From the NCBI RefSeq assembly GCF_000321225.1, contig NW_004450324.1, positions 881,600 to 945,599 of the forward strand: a DNA stretch of 64,000 bases, read 5' to 3'. Shown piece after piece: positions 1-36,483 of the stretch (positions within the stretch are counted from its first letter, which is position 1; every line of letters begins with the position of its first letter). Origin of the DNA: Odobenus rosmarus divergens (Eukaryota > Chordata > Mammalia > Carnivora > Odobenidae). The notes below the pieces were generated by a model, which was not told where the DNA came from, made no database searches, and saw only the letters and a list, made by a program, of their open reading frames with translations. Made by a program: the position numbers and the translations under genes.

Positions 1-95
1 GGGAGGAAGGGAGGAAGGGAGGGAGGAAGGAAGGGAGGGTGGGAGGAAGGAAGGAAGGAGGAAGGAAGGAAGGGAGGGAGGAAGGAGAAGAAAAG
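1..95. repeat. Purine-rich GGGA/GGAA microsatellite
   Basis: The window opens inside an irregular tract of GGAAG and GGGAG units with no pyrimidine until about position 39. It is a simple repeat, cut by the window edge. The strand asymmetry (all G and A on +) is typical of expanded carnivore purine tracts. Confidence 0.9.
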
Positions 96-540
96 CTGAT
101 TCTGTTGTTGCTGTTGAAACTGGCAGGTGGCCCAGCACAGCTGCAGAGATCAGATTCCTGGAGAGCTGGAGATCAGATTCCCACAGGGTTCCCATGACAC
201 TGAGGAAACCATTTAAATGAAATGAAACCTAAATCAAATATACAGACTAGTGTTAGAGAAATAAAAATGCTCCACGTAATAGTCTACTTATCAGTCTTGT
301 CAATTAGAATGGAATAATTAAACACAATTGAATGTAAACCAATGTAATGTTTAAAAGATGTCACTTCATATTCTCTCTCCAGTTAAGAGAGAAAGAGGAA
401 GAAGGGGCAAAAAGGGATCTTGCTAAAGCTCCAAGAAAATAAGATCTTAATCTTATATTATTACTGCTCATTTGTATGGTAACGATATCAGAGTTTTTTA
501 GATTTAAATTAACAAATTTTTTATTTAAAAAAATTTTTTT

Positions 541-724
541 TAAAGATTTTACTTATTTATTTGAGAGAGAATGAGAGATAGAGAGCACGAGAGGGAAGAG
601 GGTCAGAGGGAGAAGCAGACTCCCTGCTGAGCAGGGAACCCGATGCGGGACTCGATCCCGGGACTCCAGGATCATGACCTGAGCCGAAGGCAGTCGCTTA
701 ACCAACTGAGCCACCCAGGCGCCC
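541..724 (-). mobile_element. CAN-SINE (tRNA-Lys-derived), minus orientation
   Basis: Read on the minus strand the element starts GGGCGCCTGGGTGGCTCAGT, runs through the tRNA-like head, the CT-rich body and an AT-rich tail that ends at 541. Short AT-rich flanks on both sides (TATTTAAAAA, near 520 and at 725) look like a target-site duplication. The SINE family is specific to Carnivora. Confidence 0.93.
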
Positions 725-743
725 TATTTAAAAATTTTTAAAA

Positions 744-922
744 ATGATTTTATTTACTTATTTGAGGGGAGAGGGGATGCGGGAGAGGGAGAGAGAATTC
801 TCAAGCAGACTGCACGCTGAGTGCAGAGACCCATGCGGGGCTTGATTCCAGGACCCTGAGATCATGACCTGAGCTAAAATCAAGAGTTGGACGCTTAACC
901 AACTGAGCCACCCAGGTGCCCC
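744..922 (-). mobile_element. CAN-SINE, minus orientation, diverged
   Basis: A second minus-oriented copy sits 20 bases after the first. It carries GGTGCCCC at its head, GCTCAGTTGGTTAAGC on the minus strand, and a diverged body, so it is older than its neighbour at 541-724. It is probably a separate insertion; no clear target-site duplication was found. Confidence 0.9.
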
Positions 923-1949
923 AACTAATTTGTTAAAAAGAAACAATGGAATTAGATACCATTTAATTTATGGAATTTCTAATCCCAAGTAATATTTTAA
1001 AGTACTTTAAATATGTAAAATATTCTAATCCCAAGTAGATTCTAAAGCATTTTAAAAGTTAACTGAATTCCACGAGCCCAACACTGGCAAAATTCCTTTC
1101 TTTTTCTCATCTTATGGAGGAGTTCTAACCTTAAGCTGTTAATTGGGAAGTGTTCTATCTTATGTTGCCATGCGAAAGGTTTACTTACACAAAGGAATTA
1201 TCTCCACCTTGTGGTCTCTTAAGAGTTTTGACTCTGGGCATTTAGAAGAGATGTTTGCGTGAGAGGCTTGTATTTCCAGATGCTAAGTGGGGTTACATGA
1301 GACCAGGGTCTCCTAGTTAGCTGGTAACAGAGCTAAGACTGCAACCTGTTTCTTCCCACTCTCCAAGTTGTGCTTTGGGCTCCCATAAGTGGAGTGAAAT
1401 CTTAGCTATAATGCTGATAAAATTAAGTGGAGGATTAGGGGAAACCTACAGGCCAGAGGTGCCAGTGTCTGATATCGAGACATGTCTCTCAGGGAAACGA
1501 ACAAAGTAGAATCTATGGGAGTTCGAGTCAAGTTCAAAGGTTTGAAACCCATCACTTCATCACGACCAATTTAGAAGATAGGGTTTAAGGATTGCTTAAG
1601 AGGACAGAGACAGGACCCTTACAAATGACTCTCAGTATATGTCCATTTGGAGAACCTCTGCTCCTTTGTCATAGTTACCATTTCTTATCATCAAATCTTA
1701 AAGTCATTATTGAGGCAGGAGATCCCTATGGATTGGCACACAGAAACCAGTGTAACAAAGTATAGAAAGCAGAACATAAGATTTAAGTAGGAAGTTATAT
1801 TTTCACCTGACCTATAGGAGGAGATGGAAGGAAGGAAACTGGGAAAAGCCCAGTGTCTACTACTGAACCATTGGCATAGTAAGGGGAACTCCATATTTTT
1901 TTAAAATAAATTTTTCGATGCATGTATGCACCATGGGCATAAGAGTTTC

Positions 1950-2085
1950 ATTCATTCTTTCATCCAATAAATATTGATCATACATCTGTTGTGGGCCAGG
2001 GATTGTGTTATGGATGCAAAGATGAACAAGAGCCACCGTCCCTCTCCCTGCACTGGAGTTGCTAGCAGGATACTTCTTTACATGT
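1950..2085 (-). repeat. L2 LINE 3' relic
   Basis: The order TTCATTCATTC, CCAATAAATATTGATCA, then GGGCCAGGGATTGTGTTATG matches the reverse complement of the L2 3' end (tail of TGAATGAATGA after a CAATAAATATT core). Assignment is from remembered consensus and needs RepeatMasker. Confidence 0.6.
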
Positions 2086-4817
2086 GATAAACACATATGC
2101 ATGGTGCAACTTGACCTTGCTACAATAAAGGGAACATATCAACTTTTATAATTTCACCCCTCTCTGTGAGTTACTGGTTTGCCACAAATATAGGGAACAT
2201 GAATAAAATCATCTTTAGCTTTTTTTAGTTGACTAAATTTGTCTTTAGCTTTGCAAAGGTCAAAGGAAAAAAATCTTCTATACATAATGGCTTTATATTT
2301 TGTGTTCTTCTATTCTTCTACCATTCTTTTTTTAAAACTCTCCTACTTTTTTTTTTTTTTTAGCTATAGAATATAAGTCAATCAGAAGTCAATTACTCAG
2401 GGACAGATTTTCTAGTTTTTGCATCATTCAGGCTTGATGGTGCATCTTTTTGGGTGTAGATCAGGGGACAGTTTCCCTTGAAGTCTAACTCTAGTGAAAG
2501 GGGACAAAAGACAATTATTCAAATCAATTAAATTTTGCCTCTTGTTAGTTTATCTTGGAATGATATCTACTGGAAAAAAATCACTTCATATTATTTTTAC
2601 ATGTCTCAGGTATTGTTGCTTAGGGCTAGGGATACCTTCAAGAATCAGAAGGTCAGGGAAATTTCTGTCATGTCAGGGCTGTGAGTGGGCTGTTTCGTAG
2701 GGCAGTGGTTCTGGGAAATGTCGGAGTTTAATGTGCCTGGATGGTACAGCACAGCTGACACTTTCCAAACCTATAATCATGGAATCCTAGGCATTCTGCT
2801 CCTGAAGGAGTCTTGGAGGTTACATACTGCTGGGAATCTCGAAGACTGAGCTTTATTATTAGAATTATCTGAGGAGTATTTTTAAAACACAGATTCACAC
2901 TCAGACTTATTAAATTTGAATTTATGGTGATAGGGACCCAGGAATCTGTATTTTTAATCATCGATCCACCCTAAGTCCGGCAAGCATCCTGATCTGGACA
3001 CCAACCACTGTCTAGAAGTGTAAAGCGTCTAAATTTTGATTTCTTGCAAGCTTCCAAGTTAGCCTGACACAATTTCATGGATGCTGGCAGAATATACAAA
3101 GGCTCTGAGCCAGAGACAAAAAACTTTATTACTCACGGCAAGAGTAGTAACCAGAGTCTATCACTTGCACTGGTTCCCCAGGCCAACCCCCAGATTTAAA
3201 AAGGGCCAGATGATACCAGCAAATGAAGGGAATGTGTTACAGGAGAGGAATCCTGAGCTGGAGGAGCATGATTCTTTTATAATGGACAGTAAACACATCT
3301 GCTCTTTTCTTGGGATGGAGATACCATCTCTATCCTCTGAGGCTATTTGATATGCAAACATCCTTAAAAAAATAGTCTGAATAGAGGTAGTCAATGCCTC
3401 TGCCTAAGATGGGCAGAAACACAAGACACCCATAGAGAGTTGTCTTCCCAAAGCAACTTAGTCCAATGCTCTCATTTTGAGGATGAGGTCACTGAGCCCT
3501 GGAGAGCTAAGTTGCTTGGTGATATATTCCATGGGTGGCTCCACTGGGCTCATCCAAGAACCCTGTTCTTTCTATGCTTGTCCTGTTCATGCTTTCCTAG
3601 TAACCCCTCTTCCTCCCTGGAATTGATTTCCTAGAGTTAGTAGGTTGTCAGAGATGAAATTATTGAACAGAAGGATTTGCCACATGAATGTAGAGTGACA
3701 AGTGCAAATGTTAAGGGCAGACCAAGAGAGAATTTGAAATGGAGGCAATAAGAAATCCATCACCAGCCAAGCTGCCTTCCTCCACCCGAGTTGGCTTGCA
3801 ATGATAATGCCATAACAAGACACCAGGTTTTATGTAAACTAAATTGGTAATGTGGTCTTTGACTTTGGAAGTGAAAGGAGAGTATTTGAATTTCCTTGGA
3901 GCTTCTGTTTCTGACATCCAACTACCTGAAGGGTAAATTACCATGTATTAATGAAAGAGAGCACTAATTAATAGTTTTGTAGTCAATTTGTTATATTTTT
4001 TGTATATTTTAATAGAAAGAGTAAAAAATAATGCAAATCTATACAAGCCACCTAAGACCCTTTCTTAAATAAAATCCGTAATACATTTAACAAATGATTG
4101 AACAATTAGTCCTACAGATCAAGCACTGAGTAATATCTATAGCGAGGAAAAATGATGGAATTCTGAGTATAATATTTGCTTTCAAGAGGATAAAAATTTG
4201 TTAGCTCTGACACTTCAATGACAACTAAAGAGATCAGAATAGGGAAATATTAAAATAGTTTTCACGCCTTGCAAAGGATACATAGAATTTAGAAATCCCA
4301 AATGGATTACCATTTATTTCTGGGCACTAATTAAGGAAAATCTTATAGAAAGCATGTAAATGATAACTGTTGACACCGTTTAATACATTTTGATAATTAC
4401 TTTGCCTTGTGTTAGATACACTGCCCTGCCTTAGCACATTAGTCAGTTACTAGATTGGAGAACTTTGCCATTTATGAAGGATGTACCTTGAAATTGTTAC
4501 GAGTCCTCAAATACGTAAACACCACCATAGCACAAAAAACTTTTTTAAATTAGAGGGACTTTTTTTCAAAGGTCCAACATACTTATTACTCCCCTAGAGT
4601 CAACACATATCTAACTGTGAAATGAAAACCACAAGCTCGCCTTCAGATGAGTGTCCAATCTAGTGCGTCCCTTCCAAGTCACGGCATTGTCTCCAGCAAT
4701 TCAAAACCATTTCAAACAAAACAACGAATCACTGCATCTCATAGAACTTTGAGGTCACTCATAACCAATCAAACCATGACTTTTGAATCTGTGAATGCCA
4801 GAGGGTCTGCTGTATAA

Positions 4818-28257
<23,440 letters not shown>

Positions 28258-28710
28258 GCTGACTCAAGAACGTCGTGTACAGATGAGGCACCAATTACAG
28301 GAGGGCCGTGGGTTTTTTTTTTTCTTTAAGGAGAAATGATAATATTTTACTTTTACAGACATTGTCATACACTTGGATCCAAGCTAATTTCTAATGACGT
28401 TCAATAATATCTTAGTTTTAAAAATCTGTATATAGAAAATGAAAGAAACTAGGGTTAGTGTGAGTGAGAATCCAATGTCAAGCAGGTGCTCAGCCATTAC
28501 CCAGTGGCTTTCTCCATGCCGAAGCCAGTCCCAGTTACTACATGGGAATCAACAAGAAGTCACAGAGTAAATGAAACTTTGAATTCCTCAAGGCAGAGGA
28601 CTATCCTTCGAATTTTTGAAACTTCAGTGTACACAGAGCCTAGTGCACTTACAATAGGCACTCAATGCCTGTTTATCAAGCTGGACCAAGGTCATATGTG
28701 AAAAGAACAG
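28258..28710 (+). other. ABCB11: ABCB11 3' UTR (end not determined)
   Basis: Sequence directly after the stop codon. No canonical AATAAA occurs within 1.3 kb; an AGTAAA variant lies at 28566-28571, and the first AATAAA is at 29658-29663. The cleavage site therefore cannot be fixed from sequence. A short L2/MIR-like tail (GGCACTCAATGCCTGTTTAT) lies near 28655. Confidence 0.45.
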
Positions 28711-30790
28711 GAGGACTGACAACCAACTATTTCTTGACTAAAGTTTTCTTGCAAGTGAAAGCAGATTCATTCATCTCTAAGGATGAGGACAGGAAAGGGA
28801 GGGCTTTCAGGCTGGGAAAGGCAGAAAGGGGCAAGTATTTGCAGGGACTTACCAGTTAGGAGTGTGGATTTATAGATTCAGGGTGTAGTAGGTGGGTGGT
28901 GGAGTCAACATTTACTGCACTACAATTGGCCAAGGTGGCTTTTTTTGTATAACACTATATGAAGCTACAACAAGATAGAAGGCACCGTCTTCATTTCATG
29001 AATAGACTGGAGAGACAAAGGACAGCACCCTGGGATAAAGGTTCTATCCCAGGCCTTTAATCCTTGTCACCACCCTCCACACTGGTTGCCTGTATGGGAA
29101 CAGAAGTACACACCTCTCCTGCAGTAGGATGGCTGCCCTTCTCTAATTCTAGCAAAAGAATTGGGGAAGCTCACTGAGAAACATGCACTTAGAGACCCAA
29201 GTCACATTTGAAGGGGTTGCTAAAGACAAGGGGATTGAATATAAAGCGATATATGAACAGAAAAAAAAAAAATTCCAGCTCCCTCCTCCTCTGGCAGGAG
29301 ATTTTAGGAGTAGCCTCTGGGGAAACTGGAGAATCCAGTTAAAAGAAAAGAGACTATCTTTTAATGAGGTATAATGAGGTATAAAAGAGACTATAGAAAA
29401 GAGACTACCAGGGGCAGAGATTCTCCAAAGAAACTCCCCAACCAGATTACTCTACCTTGAAGCCCACCTGCCAAAAACACATACCCATTGGCTTTTCAGT
29501 GTTTCACTCTTCCATAGGAATAGATTGTCAAGAATCACCAGGCATTGAGGAAATATTTTAACACAAAAAACAAAATGACAACAATAGACTGCCCAGAACA
29601 AGGATATTAGAGGTAACAGAGCCAATGCAAAGATTTGGAAAACAGTCAAAGAATGCCAATAAATTCACATAATGAGATGAAAAGATAGTCCCATCTATTT
29701 AAATAAAAACAAGAGTTCATAAAAATGAACATACAAATAAAATACAAAAAAGAGCTCTTGACAACTGAGGTGAAAAATTCAGTAGCAGTTCCTATCAAGT
29801 CGTCCTGCCCTCAAGATGTCTTCCTGCTCTATCTCTTTCCCAAATGCACTCGATGTATATATATATTTTCTTCCCATGGCCAACAAGTGCAATTCTGCCT
29901 ACAAATTAAGCTTGAGCTGTTGTATAATGAGATATATTATTTATGTGTCTGTCCAGTGTTTCCTGGTAAATAACCATAAAGGTGGTTTAGCAAGGTAACT
30001 AGTCAGGTCAGAAGAAATGATGGTTGCCAAGTCAGCGGGGGAGAGGGTAGAGGACCGCACTTTAGTTAAGTCATGAAAAATGGCAGGGACAAGTACATTG
30101 CAGAATAAAGATGCCTGCAAGAAGGAATTAAATTTTGCAGTATGCATGGGCTCATCCTGTAATATTGAAGAAAGGAGACCAAAATCCATTTGTGTAAGTG
30201 CGCATTTCAAAGAAGAACATAAGCTTCGTGCTGGGAGGCTGTCAGTTTCCTGGAGTGCAATGTGTGAGGTGTGAGAAATGAATGAATAAGAGTCATTTTT
30301 CAAATAAGGTACTTGAAAGTTATTGATGAGTGGGATAAGGTTGACAACAGAGGGTTTGAAATAATGTGGGAAAACAATTGTTTTTTGAGGCTCAGTGACA
30401 AGGTAAAGGATTATAACCTTAAAAATATAGAATAAATAAAGTTGCAAATTTATTTTACAACACCAGGGAGCGCCAATAATTCCATATCTATCCCACATCC
30501 AATGTTGCTAGCAAAGATTTGGTCTCTGCAATTTTACATTATTAATGTTTCTCAGATAAAGGGGGTACTTGCTTTCTCTGTTCTATCTGACACTTATCTC
30601 AAGTCTTTCTATAATTTCTAATGTTTTCAGGATGGGTTCATGCTATAACCCCAAATAATAAAAGTTTACAGGAGAAAGAATAATTGAAGAATTGGAAGAC
30701 AAAGTTGGGGAAATTTCCCTGAAGGTAAGACAAAAATATAGAGCCAAAAAGTAGAAAAAAAGAGAAAGAAAAATTTTAGAGGAACAACCC
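28711..30790. other. Intergenic, downstream of ABCB11
   Basis: No gene recognised. The first part may still belong to the ABCB11 3' UTR. An uninterrupted minus-strand frame of 185 codons (29941-30498) shows no family resemblance and is treated as probably fortuitous. No CAN-SINE is present. Confidence 0.6.
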
Positions 30791-31341
30791 AGGAGGTATA
30801 ATAATTAGCTAATTGCAGTTCCAGAAAGAAAGATTAGAGGGGAGTAAATTATTAAATGGTCCAAAGATATTTCCTATAACTGGAGAATATAAACTTTCAA
30901 CTTGAATGGGTTCAAGTGTCGAATATAATAAATAAGTAAAGATCCTCTGTGGGCACACTATTAGGCAATCTTAGAAAACTGGGAAAAGAAGATACTCAAA
31001 TTTTCCAGGAGAGGGTGGAACATGTTACATATAATAAAGAATCATAATGACATAGGATCTCTTGACAATAACACTAATGAAAGTCAGAAGATGTAAAGAT
31101 TTGCCTTCAAAATTCTGAGGGAAAATTATTTCCATTCTAGAATTCTATATCCAGAAAACTCTTCTCAGGGGTGAGAGAAACCTAAAGAAACTTTCAGTCA
31201 TGTAAGGTTTCAAAACTTTCCCTCCCCATACATCTTTTTTTAGGAAGCCAAGGAGGCTTTCCCTAAAATAAAAGTAAATGAAGAAAGGGGAAGATATGGG
31301 ACCTAGGAAACAGGTGATCTAACTCAAGAATGAGGTGATGG

Positions 31342-31515
31342 GGGGGGCGCCTCGGTGGCTCAGTTGGTTAAGCATTTGCCTTTGGCTCAGGTCATGATCT
31401 CAGGGTCCTGGGATCGAGTCTCCCTGCTGATCGGGGAGTCTGCTTCTCCCTCTCTGCCTCTGCCTCTCCCTCCCTCTCTCTCTCTTGAATAAACAAATAA
31501 AATCTTAAAAAAAAA
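31342..31515 (+). mobile_element. CAN-SINE with 16-base target-site duplication
   Basis: A forward copy starting GGGGCGCCTCGGTGGCTCAG. The flanks AAGAATGAGGTGATGG at 31326-31341 and 31516-31531 are identical. The body lacks part of the usual middle (a GGGATCGAGTCTCCCTGCTG junction), so it is a shorter variant. Confidence 0.95.
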
Positions 31516-31719
31516 AAGAATGAGGTGATGGGAATATCCGGGATGATTAGGAAGGCAAATCCCAGGAACCCGGTTTGCTGGAGACTCAGTGAGCAGCCAA
31601 GCCTGACTGAAACAAGGAAATGAGGTTCCACAAGGGATGTGTCTAGGGAAAAATGTGATGCTGCTAGACTATGGTGACATTCCCCCTGGCAGAGTTTGCC
31701 GGTGAGTTAGCAATGCAGA

Positions 31720-31724
31720 AAGAC

Positions 31725-31755
<31 letters not shown>

Positions 31756-31756
31756 A
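31720..31756. repeat. GA dinucleotide repeat
   Basis: AGACAGAGAGAGAGAGAGAG continuing to GAAAGAGAGAGAAG. Confidence 0.85.
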
Positions 31757-32020
31757 GATTATTAGCTATTAACTCTGGAGTAAAAGAAAACTTACACATG
31801 AAAGGAAATATATTTATATTATACTACATGACCCACCCAAGAATGTTATTTACAAAGCCATATCAATGTAAATGCTGAATGCTGATCTAAACCCAAATTA
31901 GAGACAGGTTATGGAAAGGGAGAAAAAAGGTGTGGGGAAGCTTGTATAGCTTCTACCATGAGGATATGTGTGTATTCCTCATATTCCCTGGTAGAAATTA
32001 AACACTTAAAAATTTAAACA

Positions 32021-32050
32021 AATTTAAACAAATGTCAATTTGTTTAAATT
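32021..32050. repeat. Perfect AT-rich inverted repeat (13-bp arms)
   Basis: AATTTAAACAAAT at 32021-32033 and its exact reverse complement ATTTGTTTAAATT at 32038-32050 are separated by GTCA. It sits in a patch of repeated AATTTAAA units (32008-32095). Confidence 0.85.
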
Positions 32051-32687
32051 AAATTTAAAAAATTTAATTAAATTTAAAAAATTTAAACAAACAATAAAAC
32101 ATATTGCTTTAAGAGACAAAGGTAAATATAATCTTTTATGTCAATTATATCTCAATAAAGTTAGAAAAAATAAGTTTTTTAAAAAGATGAAAGTAAATAC
32201 CAAAAGAAGCAGCTGAAAGATTTGTGTACATGCATATCTTTAATTTAAAAATAAAGTTAAAAAGTTAAAACAAAAGGAGAAAAAATATAGCACAGAGGCA
32301 CAATATTTAAAATAGTAGATACCGAAACAGGATTTGAAAGACACATCACAGGAAAAGGAGAGTCCAGAAATAGATTCACCAGGAATCCCAGTTCTCATAG
32401 TGTATGCTAAATTTCTAATCACAAAAGTGAGCATGGTTGTCTCTTCTTGCATTACTCAGAATAACTTGGAAATAATCTAAAACCTCAAAAAAAGAGGATG
32501 GGGCAAAGATAAAATTAGTTGAGACACATATTTATAGTGATGTTTACCATGAAGCCAACAAAATGATGATATTGACCTATGTTTATTGTTTTTGTGGAAT
32601 GATGTCCATTATATGTTGTGTAGAAGTGAGTTTCTGATCATTATGGGTGGTATGATGCCATCTGTCCATCTCTCTCTCTCCCTCTAT

Positions 32688-32688
<1 letters not shown>

Positions 32689-32719
<31 letters not shown>
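32689..32719. repeat. CA dinucleotide microsatellite
   Basis: About 15 uninterrupted CA units, preceded by a TCTC-rich stretch and followed by CCCCTCACACAT and a TG-rich stretch. Confidence 0.95.
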
Positions 32720-32721
<2 letters not shown>

Positions 32722-33054
32722 CTCACACATCTGTTATGTGTGTATATGTGTCTGTGTTTATGAGCTTATATGTACCTGTATGTATAAAGAGCTATCTGGA
32801 AATATTTCTACCAAAATTTTGGTAGACTTCATTTCCAGCCATTCATCCACTACATGGACAAAGCTCCCTGCACATACTAAACGTCTGTGGTCCTTGAGGA
32901 CTGGGACTGTGTCTAGTTCCTAACATCCCCAGTAATTTACTCAGTACTTGGTATAAAGCGATAGCTCAATACATCGTGGCTGAATAGTCATTTTAAATTT
33001 TTACAAGTAGTCAATAATTTGTCAGCCCCAAGATAACTAACCCATTAAGTTAGA

Positions 33055-33365
33055 GCAGTGTCTTCCAATAAAAATATGAGTCACTAATGCAAACTACATC
33101 AGTAATTTTAAATTTTCTAGTCACAGCAAGGAAAAAAGAAACAGGTGAAATTAATGTTAATATATTTCATTTAACCCAGTATATACAAAACATTATTAAT
33201 ATATGTAATCAGTATAAAAATTATTAATAAGTTTCCTTCATCATGTTAAATATTCAAAATCAGATGTGTGTTTATACTTACAGCACAGCCCAGCTCTGAC
33301 TAGCCACTTGTCACGTTCCTGCTAGCTACATGTGACTAGAAGCTACTATATTGGAAAGACAGGGT
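33055..33365. repeat. Old interspersed repeat, family unassigned
   Basis: It ends with CTAGCTACATGTGACTAGAA and GCTACTATATTGGAAAGACA, the same text in diverged form as the repeat at 39225-39410. The pairing within this window shows that it is a dispersed family; I cannot name it safely. Confidence 0.6.
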
Positions 33366-36264
33366 TAGAATATCCAGTTTCATGAATTTCCTGGTCTGGG
33401 CCTCCATTGATCCTACATGATTTGAGTCTTACAAAAACATGAGCCCAGCTTCTCCCTTGGAACATGTTCTTATACCATACCTGGAAACTTGGTAAATCTT
33501 GTTAGGTTAAAGATCATGACTCATTTGGACTAACTAGCATTATGATAGGACCTAGCAAAATCAAACATTCTGATGTCAGAAGTTACAAACAGAATCATAT
33601 TGGCCCTTATCAGAGTGATTAAAATTCTTTACATCATTTATTTTACTTGATTTACCTGTTTGAGTTAACAAAGAGAGAAAACTAAGATTGTTTAATGTAA
33701 TACAACGTAACGGCAAAAACTGCCATTTGATCTAAATCCCCTTGAGTTCCCTTCCCAAGACATGTTTTCTTTCAATTAATTTAGAAGAACCGTTTATGGG
33801 TTTTTTTTTCTATGAACAATTCTTATAAACAACTGGAGCAACATGTTTCCCAACTTATTTAGAGAAGAGATCTTGAGTCATTTGATACAAATCAAAATTG
33901 CATGAGAGTGGATGACCACAAACCGGATATGCTATTATGTGAGCATGATTTTGTCTAGAAACTTTTTTCCATACAGTTACTCTGGGTGTACTCTACATAT
34001 GCTCTCAGGAAATTATTTCAATGAAAGGACACTTTGAATTTAGTAGTGCATTCATGCATGCAGTTTTTGGCAATTATATACTCATTTAAAAATGTAAACC
34101 CTGGGATATTTTGATATTGTGTCCTGAAAGAGGAAAATACATAGGATCATAATTAGGTATAGTTTGCCACATATTTATTCATGAATTAAATATAAATTTC
34201 CTATCCTAAGAAAATACTAGAACGTTTCCATCAGGTTGGTTTAGGATCCCACCTCATATTTCCAACTAAGAGTTGGATTTATTAATATCTCTTATGCATG
34301 CAGAATCTTTCTGTAATCAGGTCACATAAGTATGTTAGTGGAGATAAAAAAATTGCAAATTTGGTTGCTGTTTCCAAACACATCTTGAGATAAATTTACA
34401 TATGCGTGTGTATCATTATAAAATAAGCATTTAGTCCATTTGTATTTGCTCTAAATTTCCAGATCAAGTGAATAATCTCACCTGCCTATAAGAGATGGGA
34501 GGTGAAAATAACTTAAATAAACTTTAAAACCCAATTCCAATTTCTTTCACACTGTGTTCAATTAAATGCCCAATTAATTTAAATGGATAGACTGTAAATA
34601 AAGCAGTGCACATGATTATCATCTAATTAGCACTGGCCAGCATTATAATGTGCTCATTAGCGAGTTGTCTGGTATCCTAAGGCTCATAATGAGTAATCAG
34701 GGTACACGTGACTGGCATGTAGCTGTCTGGATGCAACTACTCAACCCAATAAAGCAGCACGAAGACCGAATGTGCAGGAGAAAAAGGAAGAAGAATGCAT
34801 GGCTGGTGAATTGGCAGTTCCCTCCTTTGTATGATTCAGGTACAGCGCCTACTCTCGGATACTAAAGGATAAATTTGAGAACAACAGAATGGCTGGAGAT
34901 AGAAAGGGAAATATTCATCCAAGGTGACCCAGAACAAGTGCCTAAAATTATTATGAATGATTACAGGAAAGAAAGAAACTACTCTGAATTTATTTGTCCA
35001 GAGTATGTATTCCTAATACACCAAGTACGGAATCAAACGAAGAGATGAGCGATGTTTTAATAAAAGTTCTTGGAAGATGAAAATCCAATTAATCATTTAA
35101 ATCTACCCTGTGATAACGTTCACAAAGCATTTCATAATTTTAAAAAGTCTTTTGCCCTCATAGTTTTTGTATGTTATTGTGAAACCAGTTAGCAGGCTGC
35201 AGGTCAGGGATGCCGCCCTAAGTTGCGTTTACTGTTAAATATGCGAGAAGTTGCTCTGGTGGGTATCGTAGGCTGGCTGGCTTGACCCCCAATCTACATC
35301 ACTTTCCTTTGCTGGCCTCTGTTACAGAGGCTGGAAAGTAAAGTCTTTACCTTTCCAGACTCCCTTGAGGCTAGGGGAGGCCAGATGATGATACTGTGAT
35401 GATTAGTGAAATACAGGCTCAAGTCTCTTTGGAGGCTGTTCCTTCTGGAATAAAGTGTGGGTTGAAGAAAGTCTGTTTCCTTCCTCACTTCTTCCCTCCT
35501 GGAGGCAGAGCAGGCATGCTGTGGTCATCTGGTCAGAAGCCACACACCATGGCTCATCTCACATATGAAATTGTTGTTAGTCTGGGAATGATCTAGATTC
35601 TACTGGCACAATATAGCCAGAGTTGAAAAGAAGGTGATGAAAAAGAGAATGGACTTGAACCACGGTGGGTTGGAAGAGGTGGGGAATAATGTTACCATCG
35701 AATCTGTAGCTGGATAGAGTCTCAACCCAGTTCTTCCAAGCCCACAGGCCTATGTTGAACTCATCCTTGCACTTTTAGCACATAAAGTATTTTTCAGGTA
35801 GGCACCCAGGGAGATCCAAGAGGAAATATAAGCATGGGCAGGAGGGGTCCTGTTTGAGCTGCAGATCTTAGAAGCAATTTGGAATGAGATCTCTAATTTT
35901 CATTTAGCACGGGCAGTTCTCAAAAATCTTGGCACCATATAATTTGGTGTTAGAATTTGTGTCACGTTCAAGAAGCACGGGTTTCAATAGCCATAAAGAG
36001 TTAAGAAGTAAATTTTGTCTTTACATCTTCGGGAGATCCATAACTAGTCCACAACAAACCTACTAAAATGCTCTTTCAAGCCTCTAGTCACTTTTTCCAC
36101 ATGGCACGGTTGGTCAAGCACTTCCAATCTCTCTGCCACAAAGCAAACTTCCCTTCTCCTTCCCTTCTCTTCCCTTCTTCTCACTCAGCCTGTTAGTATG
36201 TATACCCCCTTATTATCTCTACCTGCTAGGAAAATTTCCTCATTAGGTCGTTGAAGAAGGGGAA
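33366..36264. other. Intergenic, unique sequence
   Basis: No gene or confident repeat. A homeodomain-motif-rich patch (several ATTA/TAAT sites) lies at 34540-34720. The part at 35170-35550 may be an old repeat. Confidence 0.6.
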
Positions 36265-36281
36265 ATGGAGCTGGTAATTTA

Positions 36282-36467
36282 AAGATTTTATTTATCTATT
36301 TGAGAGAGAGAGGATGAGAGATAGAGAGCACGAGAGGGAAGAGGGTCAGAGGGAGAAGCAGACTCCCCGCTGAGCAGGGAGCCCGATGCAGGACTCGATC
36401 CCAGGACTCCAGGATCATGACCTGAGCCGAAGGCAGTCACTTAACCAACTGAGCCACCCAGGCGCCC
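36282..36467 (-). mobile_element. CAN-SINE with target-site duplication
   Basis: A minus copy with head CACCCAGGCGCCC. TGGAGCTGGTAATTTA occurs at 36266-36281 and again at 36468-36483. It is nearly identical to the SINE at 541-724 and shares its GGATGAGAGATAGAGAGCAC-type body, so both belong to one subfamily. Confidence 0.96.
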
Positions 36468-36483
36468 TGGAGCTGGTAATTTA

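Larger units (their letters stand above)
30790..31920 (+). mobile_element. Ancient L1-related fragment (L1M or HAL1 type)
   Basis: CAAAATTCTGAGGGAAAATT, ATTCTATATCCAGAAAACTC and GGAAGATATGGGACCTAGGA occur in the order of a common old L1-type 3' sequence. It is split by the CAN-SINE at 31342-31515. The boundaries are rough and the subfamily unassigned. Confidence 0.55.

Noticed and set aside
541..922. tRNA gene suggested by tRNA-like box sequences in the repeats
   Set aside because: The A-box and B-box-like segments are the tRNA-derived heads of CAN-SINEs with SINE tails, not free tRNA genes.
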